A DNA stretch of 64,000 nt from Psychrosphaera sp. B3R10 (GCF_018861025.1 NZ_JAHKQH010000030.1:1-64000), one strand, 5' to 3'; shown: positions 35,414-45,496, counted from the first letter of the stretch. Made by a program: numbers and translations. The notes: generated from the sequence alone by a model not told the origin.

Positions 35414-37270
35414 TTACTGTGGTTTAGTTGGAGTTAATAACTGGGTTTTGTTCTGGTCGAATCCGACAAACGTGTTATTTTCTGAAATGTTGACGCCATC
35501 ACTGTGGTCAACGACAAATAACGATTGATATTGGTCACGCTCTGGGTATTCGGTTGTTTTTTCAATGTTATTGTTTTGAAATGTAACACCGGAAACTGAA
35601 AACAAATTTAAAATTGGCGCCATATCAAACACCTTAAATAAGTTGTTTTCGATAATAATATTTTTATTATATCGTGATGTGTGTTGATATTTTTTATCAA
35701 TACCTGCGGCAACTGCGATAACCCCGCGCCCCCATTGACTATAAAAACTATTGTCAAATACATTATTGCGAATAACAGCATGGCTTACACCACCCTGTTC
35801 GTACCAAAAATTAGCGTCACCCTCGAACAAAATGGCTGAACCAGGAGAGTGAAAATAGTTGTCTTCGACCAAGGTTTTGCCACGGCTATTTAACAGCATG
35901 CCCCGCGCGCGGTTTTGTCGTATAATATTGCCTCGAATAGTAACTTCTGCGTAGTCTCTAACTTCAGCAATTGAGTCACCCACTTTGAGCTTTTTATTAA
36001 ACGGTTGAGTAAAAACAACTCGCGTTATTTCTTGGCTGATCCTGTGACTCGACGCCACTTCAATCGTGGCATACGTTGTCATACTTGGTGCATCCACCAA
36101 TTCTAAGATGTCGCCACTGTCGATAAAGTCAAAGCCATATTGTTGGGGATGTTGCAATCTAACTTCTATGGTTTTATCGTCAATCACTTTATCAACCGCA
36201 ACATAAATACCGTGAATGTTGGTCGCATCATCTTTTTGGTTTTCAAATAGATTATTTATTAACTGAACCTTGCCAGTGCAATTTACAAAATGAGTGGCGT
36301 CTGCCGTCGTACTAACCATTCGACCTTTGCTTGGTGTGACCTTAGAATTTTGCACAGTGACATTATGGCAACGCTGCCCTAATACTCCCATACCACCGGC
36401 ATGATGAATTGTAATGTTGTCGAGAATGACATCTGCACTGTCTGAAATAACAACCGCAGGATAGCTACGATGTTTAAATTGAAACACCAATACATTGCCA
36501 ATTTGGGCGGTTATTTTAGGATGAAACACCCGTACATTATTTTTACCAGGTAGGTTTATCGCCGACAACCCGTTGCCAGTGCTGATATCTTTGACCATAT
36601 AAGCTGTTTCACGCTTTCGCGAATCAAACTCTAGGACACGTTTATACTGGTAGTCAGTTTCTTTTTCGACGGCTTTGCGGCGTTCTAGCTTGTTGATCGT
36701 TAATTTACCCGGAGGGTTTTCAACTTTCGCTTGGAATTTAAGTAAACCAGCTTCGTTTATTTTATACGGGAATAAATCAGAAAAATGCAGATCTAAATAC
36801 CCTTCGCCACCATCAAGTACGCTTCCTTCTGAATGAAAACTTCTGGAAAAATCCATAGAAAAGTTACTAAATGTAATATTACTGCTGCTATCAATAACAA
36901 ATGGGTTTACGCCACCATGAAAGATAAACTCAGAACCTTGGCCATCTATTTCTAACCCCTGTATATCGTAAAGCGGAAAGATAATCCGTTTAACTCCAGG
37001 GTCATTGTTACTGATATACACCACCTTTTCGGCTGCTCTGTCACCATAAAAGTGGTAAGTGCCTTTTGGGAATATCAGTTTACTCGCACCTTGTTGTTTA
37101 GCGGCTATAATCGCCTGGTAGACACCATAAGTACTGTCCGTACCGTTATTTTTTTCAACATTAAACTCAGATACATTGAGGACTGAATCGGCCAACAGTA
37201 GATTGCTGAAAAACAAGATACCTATGGCAAAACAAAACTCTACGGTTTTTTGTGTTGCTAATTTCAACAT
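35414..37270 (-). CDS. GH110 family exo-alpha-1,3-galactosidase, copy 1
   Basis: 618 aa from the ATG at 37270, which has AGGAAAAGG upstream (the ORF extends to 37306). N-terminal signal peptide or anchor (EFCFAIGILFFSNLLLA). Right-handed parallel beta-helix with repeated short strands (VILDNITIHHAGGMGVLGQRCHNVTVQNSKV). Likely catalytic acids Asp324 in TADATHF and Asp347-Asp348 in KDDATNIHG, with the 23/24-residue spacing of characterised GH110 enzymes. GH110 inverts and removes terminal alpha-1,3-galactose, including from lambda-carrageenan fragments and blood-group B antigen. Second gene of the operon; clearly diverged from copy 2, so different sulfation preferences are possible. Confidence 0.85.
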   Translation of the reverse strand: MLKLATQKTVEFCFAIGILFFSNLLLADSVLNVSEFNVEKNNGTDSTYGVYQAIIAAKQQGASKLIFPKGTYHFYGDRAAEKVVYISNNDPGVKRIIFPLYDIQGLEIDGQGSEFIFHGGVNPFVIDSSSNITFSNFSMDFSRSFHSEGSVLDGGEGYLDLHFSDLFPYKINEAGLLKFQAKVENPPGKLTINKLERRKAVEKETDYQYKRVLEFDSRKRETAYMVKDISTGNGLSAINLPGKNNVRVFHPKITAQIGNVLVFQFKHRSYPAVVISDSADVILDNITIHHAGGMGVLGQRCHNVTVQNSKVTPSKGRMVSTTADATHFVNCTGKVQLINNLFENQKDDATNIHGIYVAVDKVIDDKTIEVRLQHPQQYGFDFIDSGDILELVDAPSMTTYATIEVASSHRISQEITRVVFTQPFNKKLKVGDSIAEVRDYAEVTIRGNIIRQNRARGMLLNSRGKTLVEDNYFHSPGSAILFEGDANFWYEQGGVSHAVIRNNVFDNSFYSQWGRGVIAVAAGIDKKYQHTSRYNKNIIIENNLFKVFDMAPILNLFSVSGVTFQNNNIEKTTEYPERDQYQSLFVVDHSDGVNISENNTFVGFDQNKTQLLTPTKPQ

Positions 37271-37411
37271 TAACCTTTTCCTATTGATTGCAATTACTGT
37301 GGGCATAAGTAATTTGTTATTATCCGTTGGATTGTAAGTTAAGAACTAACTTTGTTCAGGTGGAAAAGGAGACTGTCGTTGTCGTCCCTTACCACTTGAG
37401 TAAAAAGTTAA

Positions 37412-39217
37412 TTAACGAATGGAATCGTCATTATTTAGAGTTTGTTTTGAAACCAAATCAGCCTTAACTGCCGTACGTGGTTTGCCTGTATAAGTATTGT
37501 TTTCTAATGTTACGTTGTGGCTATTAGCAAATTCAAATAAAGCGGCTTTTGGATGTAACTGTTGTTGCGGTAAACTTTGATCAATAACATTGTCTTTGAT
37601 TAAAAGGCCATCAACTCGGTCAGCCCAAACAATTCGAGTCCCAAAGTTACTAATTGTATTATCGATAAACTTGATGTTTTTGTCATAACTTTGGGATTGA
37701 TCAAAGCTTTTACCAAGTCTTGGTGTGATATATAAAACTGCGTGTTCTTTGCCAGATGAAGCAACATACTCAAAGGAATTATTGCGAATAGTGACATCTT
37801 CAACGCTGCCGGATTCATACCAAAAATACGTTTCTCCGCGCAATAGGATTGACGACATCATTGACGAAAATTGATTGTTTTCGATAATCGTTTTTAACGG
37901 CGATTTCACCACTACATTGCGAGCTCTATGATCACGAATTACGGTGCCACGCATAGTGAACTCCGGATTCCATGTTTTATTTTCTAGTAAATCCCCTTTA
38001 GCCAACTGTGTTGGAAGGTTATGCTTGAAGCGGATCTCTGTATACATTTCGTTTATTACACGAACAGAATCAACTGTAGCGACACTGGCTCTTTCGACGT
38101 TTGGTTGGTGAATAAACCAAACTTCGTCTCCCTTGCCGACAAAATCAAATCCTGTTTGCTCAAAGTGACCAAACTTAATGCGTAGTGTTTTTTCGTCAAT
38201 CACTTTATCAACAATGGTGTATGTACCATGCACATTTGTACCGTCGTCCAACATGTTCTCAAAACGACTATTTTCAATTAAAATTTTACCTTTACAGTTT
38301 GCAAAATGCGTGGCGTCTGCAATAGTAGAAATTAGCCGCTGTGCGTCGTCACGTAAATGCACGCCTGAGTTTAGTACTTGAATATTGTCGCTACGCTCAA
38401 ACAAAAACCCCATGCCCAAAGCGTGGTATACCACGACATTGTCAAATATCACGTTGCTAGAATTTTTGGTTTGAAAGGCCGGTGCATAACGATGAAGGTG
38501 GCGATCACCTTTAGAGCTTGTTAATGAACCAACTGGTGGATAGCTTTTCAATTTTTCGTGGATACGTAATAGACCATTAGCAAGCTTTTCAACTTTTTGA
38601 GGTTTGCTTTTACTATCCAACGCGCCATGAACTGGTCGTTTTTCCTTTTTAGTCCAAGCTAACGTTGAACCCAACTCAGTAAAGCTAAAACCATCTACGT
38701 TGGGGAATTTTATTTGTCCTTTTTCCAAAGACCATTGATGCGAATTAGACCAAGGTTTTACGTCGCGGTAACCTTTTTTTTCATTTACAGCGACAATTTC
38801 TGATACAAAGGTAAACGGTATGTCCCAATCAACAATGATGTTTCGGATTGTAACATTGTCATTATTGTATAGCTGAAAAGGCGCTGACTGGCCGTGAAAA
38901 ATAAATTCAGAACCTCCACCGTCAACTTCTACCGACTTAAAGTTGTCTAACGGAAAAATAACGTTTTTTACACCATTACCATGATTAGTTACTTTGCTGT
39001 ATCGCGAAGTCGCGAAATCAGGTAGAAATTTGTAGATGCCTTTTTTGAAAACAATCTTAACTTCATCGTCTTTAACCTTTTCTAATGCTGCACGAACCAC
39101 TGGTGTCATGTCATTTGAGGTTGGTTCAAACACTAATGTTTGTTTGGCCATTACGCTTGTGGAACATAACGCTAGTAAGCCAATTAACGTTAACTTTAAA
39201 CTGCATCGTGTTTTCAT
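37412..39217 (-). CDS. GH110 family exo-alpha-1,3-galactosidase, copy 2
   Basis: 601 aa. Signal peptide MKTRCSLKLTLIGLLALCSTSVMA; SD GAGGAT. Beta-helix with VEVDGGGSEFIFHGQSAPF near the N-terminus as in copy 1. Catalytic-type acids Asp301 in IADATHF and Asp324-Asp325 in LDDGTNVHG, same spacing. C-terminal strands include VRDHRARNVVVKSPLKTIIENN and SILLRGETYFWYESG. First gene of the unit GH110-GH110-sulfatase F-GH150-like, with the LacI-type operator 221 bp upstream. The 141-bp gap to copy 1 could hold a weak internal promoter; no clear operator was seen there. Confidence 0.86.
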   Translation of the reverse strand: MKTRCSLKLTLIGLLALCSTSVMAKQTLVFEPTSNDMTPVVRAALEKVKDDEVKIVFKKGIYKFLPDFATSRYSKVTNHGNGVKNVIFPLDNFKSVEVDGGGSEFIFHGQSAPFQLYNNDNVTIRNIIVDWDIPFTFVSEIVAVNEKKGYRDVKPWSNSHQWSLEKGQIKFPNVDGFSFTELGSTLAWTKKEKRPVHGALDSKSKPQKVEKLANGLLRIHEKLKSYPPVGSLTSSKGDRHLHRYAPAFQTKNSSNVIFDNVVVYHALGMGFLFERSDNIQVLNSGVHLRDDAQRLISTIADATHFANCKGKILIENSRFENMLDDGTNVHGTYTIVDKVIDEKTLRIKFGHFEQTGFDFVGKGDEVWFIHQPNVERASVATVDSVRVINEMYTEIRFKHNLPTQLAKGDLLENKTWNPEFTMRGTVIRDHRARNVVVKSPLKTIIENNQFSSMMSSILLRGETYFWYESGSVEDVTIRNNSFEYVASSGKEHAVLYITPRLGKSFDQSQSYDKNIKFIDNTISNFGTRIVWADRVDGLLIKDNVIDQSLPQQQLHPKAALFEFANSHNVTLENNTYTGKPRTAVKADLVSKQTLNNDDSIR

Positions 39218-39438
39218 CTGTCGATCCTCGAATCTTTTTATAGTTATTTTTGTACTACGACCATTTGCGGTAGTACTTTTTCAGAATTGTTATTTTAATT
39301 GCTCGCTTAGCTCTTACATTCATAATCCTAAGGCTTTTATCAAGCGTTTGCCGTTTACATCACCTAGCTCACATTTACAGTTGTTTACGCTTTATGAGAG
39401 GACAATTGCCTTAGCAATTTTTTAAACCTTAAAACAAA

Positions 39439-39454
39439 GGGACAACGTTATCCC
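39439..39454. promoter_or_regulatory. LacI-type operator (GH110 operon)
   Basis: GGGACAACGTTATCCC, one base from the perfect palindrome. It lies 221 bp upstream of the GH110 copy 2 start, implying a long leader or a second element. Confidence 0.75.
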
Positions 39455-39615
39455 TAAATATAACGATAGGTTTAGTGAATGTCTACTGCTTAATCAACTT
39501 TTTACTAATGAGAGTCAGAAATGGAATTTTTTAGCGATGTTTAGATTAAATATGATGGGGAATTGGGTGAGAAGTATCAACTTCAACTAAATGGCTACAC
39601 TCAACAATCGCTTTC

Positions 39616-39651
39616 AAAAAGTACTTGCCACAAATAATCGCGGCAAATACT
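39616..39651 (-). terminator. terminator of GH2-sulfatase H-sulfatase G operon
   Basis: Stem AGTACTTGCC (39620-39629) / GGCAAATACT (39642-39651), 9/10 paired, followed by T5 on the minus strand. It lies 45 bp after the sulfatase G stop. Confidence 0.65.
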
Positions 39652-39696
39652 GTTTTGAATAACAACTCGTAATTTTAGTAAAACCTTTGCGGTAAC

Positions 39697-41304
39697 CTAT
39701 TGAAATTTTTTACGATAAACATCTTCAATTTCTTCATAATAACTATCCTGTGGTTTTGGCATCCATGTTGGCCACTCAACAGGTTGATACAGCTTATCGC
39801 CTCGGATCTTCAAAGTATCCGAATGCGCTTTACGATAGGATTCACACTGGACACTAACGCAGTAGCGCCCCCACAAGTCTAACGTTTCTTTAATTGCTGT
39901 TTCAGATTCTGGGTAAGCTCCTTTGTCATCGGTCTCCTTAATCCAACGATTAAGAACCTGTCTATGTTGCAATAACGTTTCTTTGTAGTTGCTATCGGAG
40001 GCAAGGTTGTTTATCTGATGTGGATCTGCAACTAAATCATATAATTCTTCTTCAGGTTTAGTTGGAGCAAAGTATTCAGCCTGTACAGGTGTTAGTTTGC
40101 CTTGTTCAAATAGTTCACGAAATTCAATGGAGAAGTCTTTTTTATCACGGAATTGCGGTTGAGATCGCGATAACTCTGGATGAAACTGACGAATATAGCG
40201 GAATCGTTCCGATCGAACTGTTCTTGAACGGTCAAAGGTAAAGTCCATTCTATCCTTTGCTGAAATAACATATTCACGACCTTTAAAGTCGTCAGCAAAT
40301 ATATTTTTTCCATCGTAATATTCAGGTATTGATATTCCAGCCAAGGCCAATGACGTTGCTGGGATATCTAAACCACTAATAAGGTCGTTACGTACCTTGC
40401 CTTTTTGTTGCAGTGCTTGTTGACCCGCTGGCCAATTAATAATAAGTGGTACTTTAACACCGTCTTCGTATAACTCTTGTTTATGGCGCAACAGACCCAT
40501 GCCGTGATCTGAAAACCAAAATACCGCTGTATTTTCCAAAATGCCATTAACTTCTAGTTGTTGCAAAATTTCAGCAAGTTCATTATCAGACATGATTTGC
40601 GTTTGATAATGTTTTGCCCATTCGCGGCGAGTCGCTGGCGTGTCGGCATAATATGGGGGTAGTATCAATTTTGTTGAATCGACGTCAGCAATATTCTTTT
40701 TCTTCATGCTGTTATGTTTACCGCCTTTTAATTGGATTTGACCAAAAAACGGTTTATCTTTAAGCTTTGTTGCCCAATCAAATTTTTCACCGTCGTGACT
40801 TCCTTGAAACCCTTTAATACCGCGATGAGCATTATATAATTTGCTCCTGTCGTATTTAAAGTTATAGTCGTCTTTACCAATGTTAAACGTTTGATAACCT
40901 GCGTTTATAAACACCTCAGGTACAGTTTTGTATCCTTCAGGGAGAAATAAGCCATTATAGCTGCTGCGGTTTGAACGATGTTCATGTACGCCTAATGTCG
41001 TTTGAAACTTACCTGTAATAAGTGCTGAGCGCGTAGCTGAACAGACAGGTGCAGGTTGATTAGCATTTGTAAATCGTACACCACCTTCGGCAAACTTTTT
41101 TATATTTGGCGTCGAGACGGTAAAATCACCATACGCATTGTTCCATGCATTTTGGTCTTCAATGTAGATCCACAAAATATTTGGTTTAGAGTGAGGCTCG
41201 GTTATCGTTTTAGCATCAACCGATTGTACTTCATTTTGTACATCTTGATTGGCACATGCTGCTAACAATATTATCGTTGTACTAATTATTAATTTTGACC
41301 ACAT
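39697..41304 (-). CDS. S1-family sulfatase, heparan N-sulfatase-like subgroup, lipoprotein (sulfatase G)
   Basis: 535 aa. Lipobox LAAC (Cys17). Metal site WIYIEDQNAWNNAYGD with Glu-Asp; formylglycine signature Cys88-Ser-Ala-Thr-Arg in APVCSATRSALITGKFQTTLG; GVHEHRSN and NIGKDDYNFKYD in place of the HHHRS segment of sulfatase D; FWFSDHGMGLLRHKQELYEDG; VRSERFRYIRQFHPE; standard PEEELYDLVADPHQINNLA. The long C-terminal tail (about 485-535) includes CSVQCESY. It groups with D and E by sequence feel. Last gene of the operon GH2-H-G; a 91-bp gap precedes it, and no separate operator was seen. Confidence 0.87.
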   Translation of the reverse strand: MWSKLIISTTIILLAACANQDVQNEVQSVDAKTITEPHSKPNILWIYIEDQNAWNNAYGDFTVSTPNIKKFAEGGVRFTNANQPAPVCSATRSALITGKFQTTLGVHEHRSNRSSYNGLFLPEGYKTVPEVFINAGYQTFNIGKDDYNFKYDRSKLYNAHRGIKGFQGSHDGEKFDWATKLKDKPFFGQIQLKGGKHNSMKKKNIADVDSTKLILPPYYADTPATRREWAKHYQTQIMSDNELAEILQQLEVNGILENTAVFWFSDHGMGLLRHKQELYEDGVKVPLIINWPAGQQALQQKGKVRNDLISGLDIPATSLALAGISIPEYYDGKNIFADDFKGREYVISAKDRMDFTFDRSRTVRSERFRYIRQFHPELSRSQPQFRDKKDFSIEFRELFEQGKLTPVQAEYFAPTKPEEELYDLVADPHQINNLASDSNYKETLLQHRQVLNRWIKETDDKGAYPESETAIKETLDLWGRYCVSVQCESYRKAHSDTLKIRGDKLYQPVEWPTWMPKPQDSYYEEIEDVYRKKFQ

Positions 41305-41395
41305 TGTGACGACCTTATTTTTACTAGATTTAACACGGTATTACTTCGAAATATAAAGTAACAAGTTTCTTGAACCTCAAGAGACTTGAATATTT

Positions 41396-42904
41396 TTAGT
41401 CGAAATTCCATTTATCAATTTCTGAACGTGAACGACTTTTGTCCATTAGAGTTGTATATTTTTTCATTAGTTCTGGATATTGTTTTGCAAGATTATTGCT
41501 CTCCGCGTCATCAACAGATAGGTTGTACAACTCAACAATTTCTTTATAACCTTTGACTCTGTCGCCTTTAAACAGTCGGAGCGCTTTCCATTTGCCATCA
41601 CGAATGGCTTGAGCAGATTTTTTACCATGTGGAAATTCCCAATAAAGGTAATCGTGTTCAACTTGTTTGCCGCCGATTAATGTTGGTAAAAAAGAAATAC
41701 CATCTATTTTTTCAACGATTGGTTGCCCTGCAAGTTCGGCAAGTGTTGGCATAACATCCCAAAAAGCTCCAATGTGTTTGGATTCTGTACTTGGCTCGAT
41801 TCTGCCTGGCCACCATGCAATAGTAGGCATGCGAATACCTCCTTCATAAAGCTGACGTTTCTGGCCTCTGAAAGACCCATTCGCGTTAAAAAGCTCTAAG
41901 TCAACACCCCCTTCTTGCGCCGCACCATTGTCGCTAGTAAATATGACTAAGGTATTATCGTCTAAACCTTGTTCTTTCAATTTAGTCATTACTTTGCCAA
42001 TGTGTTTATCGGTATAAGTTACCATTGCAGCACGTGTTGCTCGCGGCTTGAAAGTTGGATTGTAATAACTTCCTTTATTTGGTGGGTCGACTTCAAAATA
42101 GTACTTTTCGATTTCTTCGTCCGGCGCTTGTAATGCAGCATGTGGCATTGCATATGAAAGATATAAAAAGAAAGGTTTGTTTTTATTACTGTCGATAAAA
42201 TCTAATGCGGCTGCATTTAGATGTTCCTGAGCAAAGTCTCCACCTGTAAACTGTTCATAACTCAATGGGTTATCATAATCAAAGTTTTCCAGCATTAAAT
42301 TATGCAACTTAATCGGTTCGTTATCCAACTTCACCCATTCGGTATTTCGCCATAAATGTGTAGGTGTATGGTTATGGGCTTGTTTCTGATCTAGATAACC
42401 GAAAAAATAATCAAACCCTTGTTTATTAGGTTCGCCCTGAGAGCCCGGTCCTCCCAGGCCCCATTTACCAACCGCGCCCGTTACGTAACCCGCATCTTTC
42501 ATCAACGTTGCTAAAGTGGTTGTTCCTGCTTTAAGCGGTAATTGGCCGTATTCAGTTTCGTCTTCAAAATTACCACCCATATCATAATTACCGCGAATTT
42601 GACTGTGCCCAGTATGTTGCCCTGTCATCAATGACGCTCTAGATGGGGCACAAACCGCACTACCGGCATAAAAATTCGACAATTTCATACCTTCATTTGC
42701 CATTTGGTCTAAGTTTGGCGTATTGATTATGGTCTGACCAAAACTTCCCAGTTCGCCATACCCCATATCGTCAACTAAGATGAAAATAACATTTGGCTTA
42801 ACACTTACATCCCGCTTTTGTTGTATCGAATTTTCAGTGACAGAACAGGCGGAAATTCCCGCCCATATGCCTATACTCAGCACCAATCTATTGACATTAA
42901 ACAT
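41396..42904 (-). CDS. S1-family sulfatase, lipoprotein (sulfatase H)
   Basis: 502 aa. The ORF can begin at TTG 42910; the ATG at 42904 is preferred. Lipobox ISAC (Cys20). Metal site ILVDDMGYGELGSFG; formylglycine signature Cys85-Ala-Pro-Ser-Arg in AVCAPSRASLMTGQHTGHSQIRGN; AVGKWGLGGPGSQGEP (Gly replaces the usual His of KWHLG); YLSYAMPHAALQAP; TSDNGAAQEGG; AIRDGKWKALRLF. Similar to sulfatase B in the active-site region, but its WGLG variation suggests a different sulfate-pocket geometry. It starts 9 bp after the GH2 stop, so it is co-transcribed with the GH2 gene. Confidence 0.9.
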   Translation of the reverse strand: MFNVNRLVLSIGIWAGISACSVTENSIQQKRDVSVKPNVIFILVDDMGYGELGSFGQTIINTPNLDQMANEGMKLSNFYAGSAVCAPSRASLMTGQHTGHSQIRGNYDMGGNFEDETEYGQLPLKAGTTTLATLMKDAGYVTGAVGKWGLGGPGSQGEPNKQGFDYFFGYLDQKQAHNHTPTHLWRNTEWVKLDNEPIKLHNLMLENFDYDNPLSYEQFTGGDFAQEHLNAAALDFIDSNKNKPFFLYLSYAMPHAALQAPDEEIEKYYFEVDPPNKGSYYNPTFKPRATRAAMVTYTDKHIGKVMTKLKEQGLDDNTLVIFTSDNGAAQEGGVDLELFNANGSFRGQKRQLYEGGIRMPTIAWWPGRIEPSTESKHIGAFWDVMPTLAELAGQPIVEKIDGISFLPTLIGGKQVEHDYLYWEFPHGKKSAQAIRDGKWKALRLFKGDRVKGYKEIVELYNLSVDDAESNNLAKQYPELMKKYTTLMDKSRSRSEIDKWNFD

Positions 42905-42913
42905 AATCAACTC

Positions 42914-45433
42914 TTACTCACTAAACGCTTTTAAAGCCTTAGCTTGAATGCTAATAGGCTGAGAATCTAGGCCGTCTGCAAAAGCACTTATTTTGATTTC
43001 ACCAGCAGTATTTTTCTTACTTTTAACAATTAACATCGCTTTGCCATAAAACGCTCGACGGTAGTCTGCAATAAACGGTTCCTCCGTGGCTGAATCACCA
43101 TTCCCAACCGCAGCTATTTCACCTGCGCCGCTTACATTAAATTGAATCTTGTTATCTGCATTTGGGACCATATTGCCGTTTTTGTCTTGGACCTCTACGG
43201 TAATATAAGAAACGTCATAACCGTCAGCATCTATTTCAGTTCTATCAGGTGTAAGTGATAGTTTTGCTGCATTACCTGCGGTATGAATAGTTTTTTCTGC
43301 AACCACTTTACCTTGATTGTATGCAACGACTTTAACTGTACCGGGTTGGTACTTTACATCCCAACGTAAACGGTAAGGAGAATCAAAATGCTTCACTGAT
43401 TTGTCATATTTTAAACTCACGGGCAAGCGAACTGTATCAACACCTTTCACTTTTTTCCCCATTGATTTGCCATTCACAAATAACTCGACTTCTTCAGCAT
43501 TGGTGTAAGCCATTACTGGGATTGATTCACCAATTTTGTTTGGCCAATTCCAATGTGGTAACACATGCACCATAGGTGTGTCGGTCCATTGACTTTGATA
43601 AAGGTAAAATCGGTCTTTCTTAAAGCCAACTAAATCAACAGCACCAAACGATGAACTGCGTGCTGGCCAATCCTGGTTCCAATAAAACTTATTACCATGG
43701 TCACGACCACCATAGGGGGTAGGCTCGCCAAGGTAGTCAAAGCCTGTCCAGATATATTCGCCCATCACCGCAGGCGTATTTTTTAAGTTTTCAAACTCAA
43801 GGTCAGGTACATAGGCCCATGGAGGTGTGACGACATCAAAACTAGTTACATATTTTGATACGTGTTTACGGTATTTTTCAATTGGAAAATGATACACGCC
43901 ACGGGTACTCACAACAGACGAAGTTTCTGTTCCTAACATGATCCAATCAGGATGTTTTTCTTTTAACTCGCCGTATTTATAAGCCTTATAATTAAAGCCT
44001 TTGATATCGACTTGCTCGGCAAACCCATTTTCTACCGGAAATGGATACATGCTGATCCCATGGGTTACGAGTCGAGTTGGATCTTCATCGTGGATAATGT
44101 CGTTTAGTCGTTTGGCTAACTTCCACCCATCCTTTTCTTTTTGTTCGTGTACTTCATTTCCAGAGCTCCACATTATAACTGATGGGTTATTGCGATATTG
44201 TTTCACCATATCTCGTAAGTCTGTTTCATGCCATTTAGGGAAGTCTTTGTTATAGCCATTAATCACACTTGGTTTTTCAATTTCCCACATGTCAAATGCT
44301 TCAACTTGAAGTAATACACCCATTTTATCGGCAAGTTCGACTAATTCAGGTGACGGCGGATTATGAGAGGTACGAACTGAGTTAGCGCCCATCTCTTGCA
44401 TAATTTCAAATTTACGTTCAATCGCCCGCGTATTGACACTTGCCCCTAGTGGGCCATTGTCATGGTGCAAACATACCCCTTGGATCTGTACACGTCGACC
44501 ATTTAACCAAAATCCGTCATTGGCTTTATATTCTATTTGTCTAACACCTAAAGGCTCAGACTCCTGTTCGATAATAGCGCCATTTCGCATAATTTTAGTG
44601 ACAACTCGGTAACGGTAAGGGTCGTTAATGTCCCACAAACGAGGTTTACTAATATCAAGTTTGTGACTTACGTTTAGCTCACTTTTTCCGGCAATGGCAA
44701 TCGCTTTATTAGCCCGGGTAATGACTTTGCCTTCGGTCGTGACTATTTCAGTAATAACTTCAACGTTTTGGTCTGAATAACCACTATTTGCAATAGTTGT
44801 TTTATAATCGACAACTGCAATTGATGGCTTAACTATTGGCGTGGATACGACGGTTTCCCACTGTTTCACGTGTACTTCGTCATTTATTTCTAACCAGGTA
44901 TTGCGGTAAATTCCGGCACCGGGATACCAACGCGCTGAGAAGTTTTCTGGTGACAACTTAACTGAGACAACGTTATCCTTTCCATGCAAGTTAATATAAG
45001 GTGTAATATCGATTTGAAATGCGATATATCCAAACGGGCGCTCAGCAACTTTATGACCGTTAACAAATACTTGGCTATTCGCCATAACACCATCAAATGT
45101 AAGAGACACTACTTTCCGGCTTAAGTCTGTAGGTAGCTTAAAGTGTTTACGATACCAGGCGGTACCGAAAACCGGTAGGCCTCCATTTCTAGCGCTATAA
45201 GCCTTATCAAATGGTCCTTCTATTGCCCAATCGTGTGGCAAATCGAGCTTTCGCCATTTATCATCTGAAAAGTTAGCCAGCTCTGCTCCATGTTGCTGCC
45301 CTTTATAAAACAACCAATCATTATTAAAACTTTCACGGTCAACCTTCGCCCACAAGTTTGTACTTACCAAGGTCACCAAAATCAAAATAGATTTAGCTAA
45401 CCTACTAAAATATAAAGAATTAAATAGAGTCAT
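42914..45433 (-). CDS. exported GH2 family beta-galactosidase-like enzyme, copy 1
   Basis: 839 aa from the ATG at 45433, 6 bp after AGGAA. Signal peptide about residues 1-30. Sugar-binding domain, Ig-like domains, TIM barrel, then C-terminal beta-domains. Catalytic acid/base Glu427 in SSGNEVHE; nucleophile Glu503 in LGTETSSVVSTRG; RTSHNPPSPELVELADKMG and LPHDWAIEGPFD are GH2 hallmarks. The FDYLGEPTPYGG region resembles beta-galactosidases acting on marine galactans. The final 100 residues form an Ig-like module (DRTEIDADGYDVSYITVEVQDKNG). Divergent from the second GH2, with a shared perfect operator between them. Confidence 0.9.
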   Translation of the reverse strand: MTLFNSLYFSRLAKSILILVTLVSTNLWAKVDRESFNNDWLFYKGQQHGAELANFSDDKWRKLDLPHDWAIEGPFDKAYSARNGGLPVFGTAWYRKHFKLPTDLSRKVVSLTFDGVMANSQVFVNGHKVAERPFGYIAFQIDITPYINLHGKDNVVSVKLSPENFSARWYPGAGIYRNTWLEINDEVHVKQWETVVSTPIVKPSIAVVDYKTTIANSGYSDQNVEVITEIVTTEGKVITRANKAIAIAGKSELNVSHKLDISKPRLWDINDPYRYRVVTKIMRNGAIIEQESEPLGVRQIEYKANDGFWLNGRRVQIQGVCLHHDNGPLGASVNTRAIERKFEIMQEMGANSVRTSHNPPSPELVELADKMGVLLQVEAFDMWEIEKPSVINGYNKDFPKWHETDLRDMVKQYRNNPSVIMWSSGNEVHEQKEKDGWKLAKRLNDIIHDEDPTRLVTHGISMYPFPVENGFAEQVDIKGFNYKAYKYGELKEKHPDWIMLGTETSSVVSTRGVYHFPIEKYRKHVSKYVTSFDVVTPPWAYVPDLEFENLKNTPAVMGEYIWTGFDYLGEPTPYGGRDHGNKFYWNQDWPARSSSFGAVDLVGFKKDRFYLYQSQWTDTPMVHVLPHWNWPNKIGESIPVMAYTNAEEVELFVNGKSMGKKVKGVDTVRLPVSLKYDKSVKHFDSPYRLRWDVKYQPGTVKVVAYNQGKVVAEKTIHTAGNAAKLSLTPDRTEIDADGYDVSYITVEVQDKNGNMVPNADNKIQFNVSGAGEIAAVGNGDSATEEPFIADYRRAFYGKAMLIVKSKKNTAGEIKISAFADGLDSQPISIQAKALKAFSE

Positions 45434-45474
45434 ATGTATTCCTGTTTCAACATAGATATCCACACCAACCAGTA

Positions 45475-45496
45475 TTAGGGATAACGTTATCCCTAA
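45475..45496. promoter_or_regulatory. perfect LacI-type operator between the GH2 genes
   Basis: Core GGGATAACGTTATCCC at 45478-45493, extended by TTA and TAA to a 22-bp perfect palindrome. It serves as the best copy of the locus motif and sits midway between the two divergent GH2 genes. Confidence 0.9.

Larger units (their letters stand above)
39218..39696. other. intergenic region with operator and terminator
   Basis: No supported gene; the long plus-strand ORF at 39036-39425 is a shadow of the GH110 gene. It contains the LacI-type site (39439-39454) and the terminator of sulfatase G (39616-39651). Confidence 0.6.

Noticed and set aside
37271-37411. possible ninth LacI-type site in the GH110-GH110 gap
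   Set aside because: GGAGACTGTCGTTGTCGTCC lacks the AACGTT centre.
39036-39425. 129-aa plus-strand ORF before the GH110 gene
   Set aside because: It overlaps the GH110 start and signal peptide on the other strand and has no domain.
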